Notes under the pieces: model-generated
Told to the model about the DNA's origin: nothing
Databases searched by the model: none
The model's input: only the letters and a program-made list of their open reading frames with translations
Translations under genes and position numbers: made by a program
Assembly (NCBI GenBank): GCA_028285595.1
Contig: JANQOW010000067.1
Coordinates: 1-64,000 of the forward strand
Source: Hyphomicrobiales bacterium
GTDB lineage: Bacteria; Pseudomonadota; Alphaproteobacteria; Rhizobiales; CAJQND01
Length of the DNA stretch: 64,000 nt
Direction of reading: 5' to 3'
In this document: piece by piece, positions 56,936 through 64,000 of the stretch
How positions within the stretch are numbered: the first letter of the stretch is position 1
Layout of the letters: every line of letters starts with the position of its first letter

Positions 56936-57799
56936 ATGAGCCCGGTGGTACTTGGCAGCCTGGCGGCCTTATTCTGGGGCGTGCACGATCTGGTGGCCGG
57001 CATCTCCAGCCGCAAACTTGGCCATATGGTGGTCGTGCTCGGGGTGACCGTCTTCGGGCTCTTGGCCATTACGCTATGGATTGGGCTGACCTCTGAGTTT
57101 CCCAATATGGCGCGTACTGATGTTTGGGTGCCCTTGGCTGCAGGGGTTGGCTATGCGTGCGCGACCCTTTTCCTTTTTGCGTCCTTTGCCGCCGGGCCGT
57201 TTTCGATTGCCGCACCGGTCGGAGGGTCTTATCCGCTCACATCTATGATGATCGCCGCGCTGCTCGGTAACCCCACGAGCGGACTGCAGCTTGTCGCTGC
57301 TTTGACCGTTATTGCCGGCGTCGTGATTGTTGCCGTCACCGAACCCGGCGGGGACGGCGCGCAGACTTACGACAAACAGGCCATACGGCGCACCATCATC
57401 TGTGCCGGGCTTGCTCATATCAGCTTTGCCGTCGCCATCGCGCTTGGCCAACAAGCCGCTGTGCTCTTCGGCGCGGTGGAAGGTACATGGATCAGCCGCC
57501 TCGCGGGTGCCCTCTTGATCTTGTGCTTGTTCTTTACCGTCAACACCCGCCGCGCCCTTCCGTTCAAATGGATTGCGCCAGTGGTTGCGATCGGGTGTTT
57601 GGACGCGGCGGCCATCAGCCTGCTCAACGCCGCCGGCAACACCGATCAGCCGCAAATTGCGGCTGTGGCTGGGTCTGCCTTTGGGGTGGTGACGATTCTG
57701 CTTGCCCGGATTATCTTGAAAGAGCAAATCTCTCCCAAACGTTGGCTGGGGATTGCGCTGACCTTCGTCGGCGTGGCGGTCCTATCGGCTCTGGAGTGA
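56936..57799 (+). CDS. EamA/DMT-family transporter
   Basis: About ten TM segments; LGSLAALFWGVHDLVAG, terminal KEQISPKRWLGIALTFVGVAVLS. Confidence 0.88.
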   Translation: MSPVVLGSLAALFWGVHDLVAGISSRKLGHMVVVLGVTVFGLLAITLWIGLTSEFPNMARTDVWVPLAAGVGYACATLFLFASFAAGPFSIAAPVGGSYPLTSMMIAALLGNPTSGLQLVAALTVIAGVVIVAVTEPGGDGAQTYDKQAIRRTIICAGLAHISFAVAIALGQQAAVLFGAVEGTWISRLAGALLILCLFFTVNTRRALPFKWIAPVVAIGCLDAAAISLLNAAGNTDQPQIAAVAGSAFGVVTILLARIILKEQISPKRWLGIALTFVGVAVLSALE

Positions 57800-57803
57800 C
57801 CTG

Positions 57804-58634
57804 ATGATTGAGCTCACCGAGACGCACAAACACACGTTTCGTGAAGACGGCTTTGCCATCGTGGAAGGTGTGCTGGACCGCGAAACCATCGAGGCGGCGC
57901 GCGAGAAGTTTCCGCTTCTGTTCAAAGGTCAGTTTGAGACGGGGCTGCAGCCAGATGAGTGGAACTGGCATGAAGGCCGTGACCGCGATACGCTCACCCG
58001 GCAGATCTGTAATGGCTGGAAGGCGGACCGGACGATTGCCTCCATCGTTCTGCGCGAGGACATTGGACGGGCATGTGCTGAGCTGCGAGGCTGGCCGGGC
58101 TCGCGGATCAACCAAGACAATGTGATCTGGAAACCTCCAGGCTCAAAACCCTTAGGGTTTCACCAAGATGACAGCTACCAGGACTGGATTGTTCCCAACG
58201 AGATGATGACCTGTTGGATCACGTTGGATGACACCACGGCCACGGGTGGCACGATCGAATATGTGCGCGGTTCTCACCTATGGCCCTTGGCGCCGCCGAT
58301 TGGGCAGTTTCATGCGCCTGACGATGCGCTGGCCGATCTGAGGCCCGCGGCAGCCGGTGCGGGTGTGGAGCCTGAGATCGTTCCAATTGAGGTTCCTGCC
58401 GGTTCGGCCGTGTTCCACCACGGGCGCACATGGCATGGCTCGCGCGACAATAAAGGTGAGGCGCCCCGGCGCTCGGTGGTGGCCCATTGTATGTCATGCG
58501 ATGTGGCTCATCATCCCTCGAACGTACACCCGGTCTACAGCCGATATCGAAGGCAAGACGATCTGTCGATGGATGAGAGCTTCTTTCCCATCCTCTGGCG
58601 CCAAGATGGCTATCGTACGGCCTGGCTGCCTTAG
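57804..58634 (+). CDS. Phytanoyl-CoA dioxygenase (PhyH) family Fe(II)/2-oxoglutarate oxygenase
   Basis: GFHQDDSYQDWI (HxD), GTIEYVRGSH, HHGRTWHGSRDN. Confidence 0.9.
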   Translation: MIELTETHKHTFREDGFAIVEGVLDRETIEAAREKFPLLFKGQFETGLQPDEWNWHEGRDRDTLTRQICNGWKADRTIASIVLREDIGRACAELRGWPGSRINQDNVIWKPPGSKPLGFHQDDSYQDWIVPNEMMTCWITLDDTTATGGTIEYVRGSHLWPLAPPIGQFHAPDDALADLRPAAAGAGVEPEIVPIEVPAGSAVFHHGRTWHGSRDNKGEAPRRSVVAHCMSCDVAHHPSNVHPVYSRYRRQDDLSMDESFFPILWRQDGYRTAWLP

Positions 58635-58659
58635 TTCAGTTCAATAAGGGACATTCGGT

Positions 58660-59346
58660 TTGCCCAAGCATATCGGAATTGTGGCCTGCTCAGCAGAAGG
58701 TGCATCGCTTTGCTACCGCACGATCTGTGTGGAGGGAGCGGAGGTTCTGGGACCTCATGCCCATCCTGAGGTCACCATGCACACGCCCTCGCTTGCCGAC
58801 TATGTCGCGTGCCTGGATGCGGGCGATTGGGACGGTGTGGGGGCATTGATGCTCGCTTCGGCGGAGAAGCTGGCGGCGGCCGGCGCCGATTTCCTCATCT
58901 GCCCGGACAACACCATCCATCAGGCGTTCGGCCCTGTGGAGGCGCACTCTCCGTTGCCGTGGCTGCATATTGTGGACGGTGTCGCCGCGGCCGCCGAAGA
59001 GCAAGGCTTCCGCAAGCTGGCGCTTACTGGAACGCAATGGTTGGTAGACGGCCCGGTCTATCCTGATAAGCTGGCGGCGCGTGGTCTGGAGTGCGTGCGG
59101 CCCAGTGCTGAGGAACGGGCTGAGATGAACCGGATCATCATGCAAGAACTGGTCAACAGCACCTTCAAACCCGAGAGCACGGCCTACTTTCAAACAGCCA
59201 TTGAGGGATTGAAGAGCCAAGGATGTGATGCCGTCATATTGGGCTGCACCGAGATCCCGTTGATCATAAATGACGATAACTCAGCTTTGCCGACCCTGGA
59301 TTCTACCCGGCTTCTCGCCCGCGCCGCCTTACAGCACGCGCTCTAG
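58660..59346 (+). CDS. Aspartate/glutamate racemase family protein
   Basis: IGIVACSAEGASLCYRTI, CPDNTIHQ, VILGCTEIPLII; TTG start. Confidence 0.87.
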   Translation: MPKHIGIVACSAEGASLCYRTICVEGAEVLGPHAHPEVTMHTPSLADYVACLDAGDWDGVGALMLASAEKLAAAGADFLICPDNTIHQAFGPVEAHSPLPWLHIVDGVAAAAEEQGFRKLALTGTQWLVDGPVYPDKLAARGLECVRPSAEERAEMNRIIMQELVNSTFKPESTAYFQTAIEGLKSQGCDAVILGCTEIPLIINDDNSALPTLDSTRLLARAALQHAL

Positions 59347-60278
59347 TAGCCCCGGGCCCGGTTCACCTCGTGCAGGAGGGGTGAACCGTCTAATAAACGC
59401 CGATAGTTTTCCGCCACATCCTTGAGTGCGTCGCCCAAATGCCAGCCCGACACGTGGGGGGTCAGCGTCACTTTGGGATGGGTCCAAAGTGGGCTGTCCG
59501 GCGGCAAGGGTTCGCTGTTCACCACATCGAGCACCACCCCGCCCACATGATCGGCGTCCAGGTTGTTCATGAGGTCGCTTTCGATCACCAGATCGCCGCG
59601 GCCCACATTGATCAGGACGGAGCCCTTCTTCATGGACGCCAGAAACTCCCGGTTCACCAGCCCGCGGGTCTCCAGCGTCGAGGGTAACACGCAGGCCACG
59701 TAGTCGCATTCCTTGAGCATTGGCAGCAGTGTATCGGCGCCATGGCGGCATTCGATGCCTTCAATGTACTTGGGCGAGCGGCTGTAGCCGATGACCTTGA
59801 AGCCCACGGCCGCAATCATCTTTGCCGTGCGGCTTCCGATGTGGCCAAGCCCAAGCACACCCACAACGGTATCCGGCGTGCTGCGTGGCGCGATTGGCTG
59901 CCAGACGCGCTCTGCCTGGCGTGCATCGTGAAACTTCATGTTGCGTTGGTCGCGCAGAATATAGGCCAGGCAGAACTCGGCCATTTCCCGGGCCGGGGCA
60001 TCGGGCTTGAGGCGGGTGATTTTCACATGGCCTGGAAGGTCCGGATTGCCAACCATCGTCTCAACACCCGCTCCCAATTTCTGAACGAGTTTGAGATGCG
60101 GCAGCTTGGCCGCCAGGTCCGGGCGCAGCCGGGTCACGGCCGCCATCTCAATTTCGACCGGGTCGCCCATATTCTCGTAAACCCGCACATCCGCATCCGG
60201 AAGCATGGACAAAACCTCTCTGGCGAGAGCCTCATCGGTCATCCATTCCGGCATATTTACATCGATCAACAAGGCCAT
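59343..60278 (-). CDS. D-2-hydroxyacid dehydrogenase (GhrA-like)
   Basis: VVGVLGLGHIGSRTAKMIAAVGFKVIGYSRS; VGRGDLV; HVSGWH. Confidence 0.9.
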   Translation of the reverse strand: MALLIDVNMPEWMTDEALAREVLSMLPDADVRVYENMGDPVEIEMAAVTRLRPDLAAKLPHLKLVQKLGAGVETMVGNPDLPGHVKITRLKPDAPAREMAEFCLAYILRDQRNMKFHDARQAERVWQPIAPRSTPDTVVGVLGLGHIGSRTAKMIAAVGFKVIGYSRSPKYIEGIECRHGADTLLPMLKECDYVACVLPSTLETRGLVNREFLASMKKGSVLINVGRGDLVIESDLMNNLDADHVGGVVLDVVNSEPLPPDSPLWTHPKVTLTPHVSGWHLGDALKDVAENYRRLLDGSPLLHEVNRARGY

Positions 60279-60354
60279 GCCGCACCTCTCTCTCAACCGC
60301 AATCTGAGGGACAGTGTTGCTGAGATCAGGTGCCAAGACAAGCTGCAGTTGTGC

Positions 60355-61428
60355 TTATGCAGCCTCTCGAGCGCTCTGAGCTTTGGCTTTGGCAATGGCC
60401 TCACGGGCCATCTGATCGGCCATCTCGCTCGGCGAGGCGTTCTCGTCGTGGGCGCGGCGAAGGATCTTCTCTGTTCTCTCGCCTATGCGCATCACCGCGT
60501 TTAGAACGCGTTCCTTGGTGGCCTGCGGATCGCGCTCGGCTGCCACCGAGATTATCCCGCCTGCGTTGATCACATAGTCCGGCGCATAGGTAATTCCAGA
60601 CACCGCGAGAAGATTGCCATCGGTCTTGGCCGCCAGCTGATTGTTGGCCGCACCGGCCACCACCCTGGCTTTAAGAGAGCCGATGGTGTCAACGTTCAAG
60701 ATGCCGCCCAAAGCACATGGGGCGAGAACATCTGCATCAGCCTTCAGGACGTCTTCGATAGGAACCGGCGTGGCCGAAAACGCTTCAACCGCCCGGTCCG
60801 TGTTCGCGGTGTTAATGTCCGAAACAATCAGCTTCGCGCCGGCCTCGTGGAGCAGATTGCAAAGATGGTAGCCCACATGGCCGATGCCCTGGACGGCGAC
60901 GCGCATGTCTCTCAAATCAGCGGTTCTGAACCGATGCCCAATTGCGGCCTTCATACCTTCAAAGACGCCAAGCGCGGTCACAGGCGAAGGATCTCCGCCG
61001 CGATATCCATCATCCTTCGGAATCCCGCTCACATAGTCGGTGAACTTTGCCACGGAGCGCATGTTCTCAACAGACGTGCCCACGTCTTCTGCCGTGATGT
61101 AACGCCCACCGAGACCGTCCACGACACGGCCATAAGCTTCGAAGAGAGCGTCATCGGCGTTTGATCGGGTCCCACGCATGATCACGGCCTTGCCACCGCC
61201 ATAGGGCAGCTCGGCGAGGGCGTTCTTGTAACTCATGCCTTGGGAGAGGCGCAGGGCATCCGTCAGAGCCTCGCCGTCATCAGCGTAGGTCCACACCCGG
61301 CAGCCACCGAAAGCCGGGCCAAGGGCGGTTGAATGAATGGCGATAAATCCGCGCAGATCCGCCTCAGGCAGGCAGAAGGCGTGAACGGCTTCGTGATTGT
61401 CGAATCCCGGTTGGGAGAAGATGGACAT
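60355..61428 (-). CDS. Glu/Leu/Phe/Val dehydrogenase (leucine dehydrogenase-like)
   Basis: GMSYKNALAELPYGGGKAVI; VAVQGIGHVGYHLCNLLHEAGAKLIVSD; APCALGGILN. Confidence 0.9.
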   Translation of the reverse strand: MSIFSQPGFDNHEAVHAFCLPEADLRGFIAIHSTALGPAFGGCRVWTYADDGEALTDALRLSQGMSYKNALAELPYGGGKAVIMRGTRSNADDALFEAYGRVVDGLGGRYITAEDVGTSVENMRSVAKFTDYVSGIPKDDGYRGGDPSPVTALGVFEGMKAAIGHRFRTADLRDMRVAVQGIGHVGYHLCNLLHEAGAKLIVSDINTANTDRAVEAFSATPVPIEDVLKADADVLAPCALGGILNVDTIGSLKARVVAGAANNQLAAKTDGNLLAVSGITYAPDYVINAGGIISVAAERDPQATKERVLNAVMRIGERTEKILRRAHDENASPSEMADQMAREAIAKAKAQSAREAA

Positions 61429-61590
61429 GGCGATCTCCTATGCAACGGCACAAACCGCAAATTTTTGCGTGTTTTGCCTTGGGGTCCGCCTCCATTTATA
61501 TGTAAGTGTATCCCGCCGGGTCTGAACGAACGGTGAATTCAACTCTTTGCGAGTTTTCCTCAAAAAGGCGTAACGGAGGCATTTACAGCC

Positions 61591-63309
61591 ATGCAAGAGA
61601 GCACTGTGTCCAAACCAATTGATGCGGCGGATGAGCTGGATGCTGTGATTATCGGGGCCGGCTTTGCGGGCCTCTACCAGCTCCACTGTTTGCGTGACCA
61701 ACTGGGGATGTCGGTCCGTGTGCTGGAGAAGGCCGATGGCGTTGGGGGCACTTGGTATTGGAACCGCTATCCCGGCGCCCGCTGTGATTCTGAAAGCCAT
61801 GCCTATGCCTACTACTTTTCCGCAGAGCTTCTGGAAGAGTGGCAATGGTCGGAGCGATATCCGGGCCATGCAGAGATTGTGCGCTACTTGAATCATGTGG
61901 CCGACAAGTTTGATCTGCGGCGCAACATTCAGTTGAGCACCAAAGTTGTCTCTGCCCATTACTCTGAGGCTGCAAACCGGTGGGTGGTGACCACGGAAGC
62001 TGGCGAGGTGGTTTGCGCGACCTATCTGATCACCGCCGTCGGTTGCCTGTCGGCAGCCAATGTGCCGGACATTGACGGGCTGGAGGACTTTAAGGGCCAA
62101 TGGTACCACACCGGCCTTTGGCCTCACGACGGCGTTGAATTTGAAGGCAAGCGCGTGGGACAGATCGGCACCGGGTCGACCGGCATTCAGGCTGCTCCTG
62201 TGATCGCAGAAACCGCGCGTCATCTCACCGTTTTCCAGAGGACGCCGAATTACAGCGTGCCGGCGCGCAATCACGTGCTGTCAGACGACTTCAAGCGCCA
62301 TTGCCGGGAAAACCACAAGGACATTAAGGCGATTATGCACTCAACGCCGAATGGCCATGCCTTCACAATTTCAGAGCGCAAGGTCTTCGATGTGGACGCT
62401 GAGGAGCGCCAGGCGATTTACGAGGACTATTGGAAAGATGGAGGTTTGCGCTTCCGGTCGTGCTTTCAGGACCTGTTGGCCGACAAGGCGGCCAATGATA
62501 CTGCGGCGGAGTTTTTGAAGTCCAAGATCCGGGGTATCGTCAAAGACCCCGAAACGGCCGCCAAGCTCTCCAGTATCGATCATCCTTACGCCACCAAGCG
62601 CCCGCCGGTGGACACCAACTACTTTGAGACCTTCAACAGAGATAACGTGAGCTTGGTGGATATCCGGGCAAATCCCATTGAACGCATCACGCCGGACGGG
62701 ATTCAAACCAGCGCCGGCCACCATGAGCTGGACATCATCGTGTTCGCGACCGGCTATGACGCCATGACGGGACCGCTCCTGAGGTTGGATATACGTGGCC
62801 GCGATGGGCAGACCTTGCAAGATGCCTGGAAGGAGGGACCGCGTACTTATCTGGGCCTTACAGTGGCCGGTTTTCCAAACATGTTTACCGTGACCGGACC
62901 GGGCAGCCCGTCCGTCTTGACCAATATGCCTGTTGCTATCGAACAGCATGTGGAGTGGATCACCAGGTGTATTCAACACATGCGTCAGGAGGGGGCGGAG
63001 AGGATAGAGGCCTCGCCGGAAGCTGCAGATCTGTGGGTGAACCACGTCAACGATGCGGCCAACGCCACTTTGCTGCCCCAAGCCGGGCACTCCTGGTATT
63101 TGGGTGCAAACATTCCGGGCAAGCCGCGCATGTTCATGCCTTACGCCGGGGGTATGGTGCGCTACCGCACAATTTGCGATGCGGTCGCAAACAACGGTTA
63201 TGAAGGGTTCCGCCGCAATGACGCGAATGCCAGTGTGCCCTCTGCCGTAGCCAGCGCAACCGTGGGGCCGTTTACGCCAAACACCGAGCCGGCAGCCCCG
63301 GGCATCTAG
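61591..63309 (+). CDS. Flavin-containing Baeyer-Villiger-type monooxygenase
   Basis: GAGFAGLYQLH, GGTWYWNRYPGARCDSESHAY, GQIGTGSTGIQ; FQRTPNYSVPARN. Confidence 0.9.
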   Translation: MQESTVSKPIDAADELDAVIIGAGFAGLYQLHCLRDQLGMSVRVLEKADGVGGTWYWNRYPGARCDSESHAYAYYFSAELLEEWQWSERYPGHAEIVRYLNHVADKFDLRRNIQLSTKVVSAHYSEAANRWVVTTEAGEVVCATYLITAVGCLSAANVPDIDGLEDFKGQWYHTGLWPHDGVEFEGKRVGQIGTGSTGIQAAPVIAETARHLTVFQRTPNYSVPARNHVLSDDFKRHCRENHKDIKAIMHSTPNGHAFTISERKVFDVDAEERQAIYEDYWKDGGLRFRSCFQDLLADKAANDTAAEFLKSKIRGIVKDPETAAKLSSIDHPYATKRPPVDTNYFETFNRDNVSLVDIRANPIERITPDGIQTSAGHHELDIIVFATGYDAMTGPLLRLDIRGRDGQTLQDAWKEGPRTYLGLTVAGFPNMFTVTGPGSPSVLTNMPVAIEQHVEWITRCIQHMRQEGAERIEASPEAADLWVNHVNDAANATLLPQAGHSWYLGANIPGKPRMFMPYAGGMVRYRTICDAVANNGYEGFRRNDANASVPSAVASATVGPFTPNTEPAAPGI

Positions 63310-63421
63310 GGGACCAGGCGGGTCCAAGCGCGTGCACCCTAAGGACCGGCGCAAATAAATCGACCGCCAGCGGCGCACGCCTATCAGGCGGACCTTCAAT
63401 TTCGGTCCTCACCGGTGAAGC

Positions 63422-64000
63422 TTAAAGTGGTGTGGTTTTGCGGATGTGGTTGACCAGGGCCTTGTCCGGATAGCATGTGGGCTTCAAGCCTTGAGACTTG
63501 GCGTAGGTGCCCGCGGCAATGCGCGACCTGAAGCCGATCAGTCCGTCCACGCCGCCCACATCCAAGCCGCGCTTCACCAAGCGTTTCTGCATGTCCAGCG
63601 TGTCGCCGCGGGTGAGGCCGCGCACACTGTCCCATTTGCCGGCAAATGTGCGGTTCTTGCCGTATCGATCCGCCAGGTGACCGACGAACAGAGCGTATAG
63701 ATCGGATTCGTTGTATTCCTTGAGCACGTAGAAGTTCTTCAGCGCAATAAAGGCCGGGCCGTGTGTGCCGGCCGGCAGCAGAATTGATCCTGCTTGCTTG
63801 AGCTGCGCCGGGCTGAAGGTTCGCCCAAAGGTGCGCTTGACCCCCCGTTTGACCCAGTCGGATATGGGGCGGCGTTTGTCGGGGCCTTCCAAGGTGCAGT
63901 CAAAGCCTTTTGGCAAAACCACTTCATATCCCCACGTGTTGCCGCTCCAGCCTTTCTGCTTAAGGAAGTTGGCAATGGAGGCCAGTGTGTCCGGCACAGA
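63422..64000 (-). CDS. Lytic murein transglycosylase (MltB/SLT_2-like) with C-terminal peptidoglycan-binding domain, 5'-truncated by window edge
   Basis: Frame open to 64000; DTLASIANFLKQKGWSGNTWGYEV; LTRGDTLDMQKRLVKRGLDVGGVDGLIGFRSRIA. Confidence 0.85.
   Translation of the reverse strand, partial: SVPDTLASIANFLKQKGWSGNTWGYEVVLPKGFDCTLEGPDKRRPISDWVKRGVKRTFGRTFSPAQLKQAGSILLPAGTHGPAFIALKNFYVLKEYNESDLYALFVGHLADRYGKNRTFAGKWDSVRGLTRGDTLDMQKRLVKRGLDVGGVDGLIGFRSRIAAGTYAKSQGLKPTCYPDKALVNHIRKTTPL

Noticed and set aside
62371-63399. 342-aa minus-strand ORF
   Set aside because: Opposite the monooxygenase gene; no recognisable domain.
1-64000. tRNA, rRNA, prophage, integrase or insertion sequence transposase
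   Set aside because: None recognised by eye; a tRNAscan/Infernal and IS search would be needed to exclude them.

Overview
64 kb window of a GC-rich proteobacterial chromosome, probably alphaproteobacterial from gene content and small-protein style. It is densely coded, with no rRNA, tRNA, prophage, integrase or CRISPR array recognised by eye. It opens inside an M24 peptidase gene and ends inside a lytic murein transglycosylase gene. Main blocks: (1) 4.6-12.8 kb, a probable zinc-starvation (Zur) locus: a FecBCD-type ABC importer, folE, DUF1826, DUF1007 (ZevA-like) and a His-rich NicO/ZevB-like permease, with two GTTATAAC-core palindromes at the key promoters. (2) 20.4-25.7 kb, a Ugp-like ABC importer with a phosphodiesterase and a divergent LysR. 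(3) 30-33 kb, an FAD/GcvT two-domain dehydrogenase. (4) 38-40.4 kb, an accessory patch with a lone receiver protein, a paralogous pair of tiny helical proteins (one missing from the ORF track) and a TetR gene preceded by matching operator-like sequences. (5) 45-63 kb, a catabolic region centred on a glutamine-synthetase-like enzyme plus a three-subunit glutamate-synthase-like complex (MgsABC/GlxBCD-like). It is divergent from a gntR-eamA-phyH-racemase operon, and the shared promoter region carries a helically phased ACCAAT repeat array. The best candidates for something undescribed are block 5 (an amine/N-alkyl amino acid glutamylation pathway with no visible dehydrogenase) and block 1. Five loci carry a composite family of intergenic palindromic repeats. 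All assignments come from reading sequence and recalled family motifs; no searches were run.
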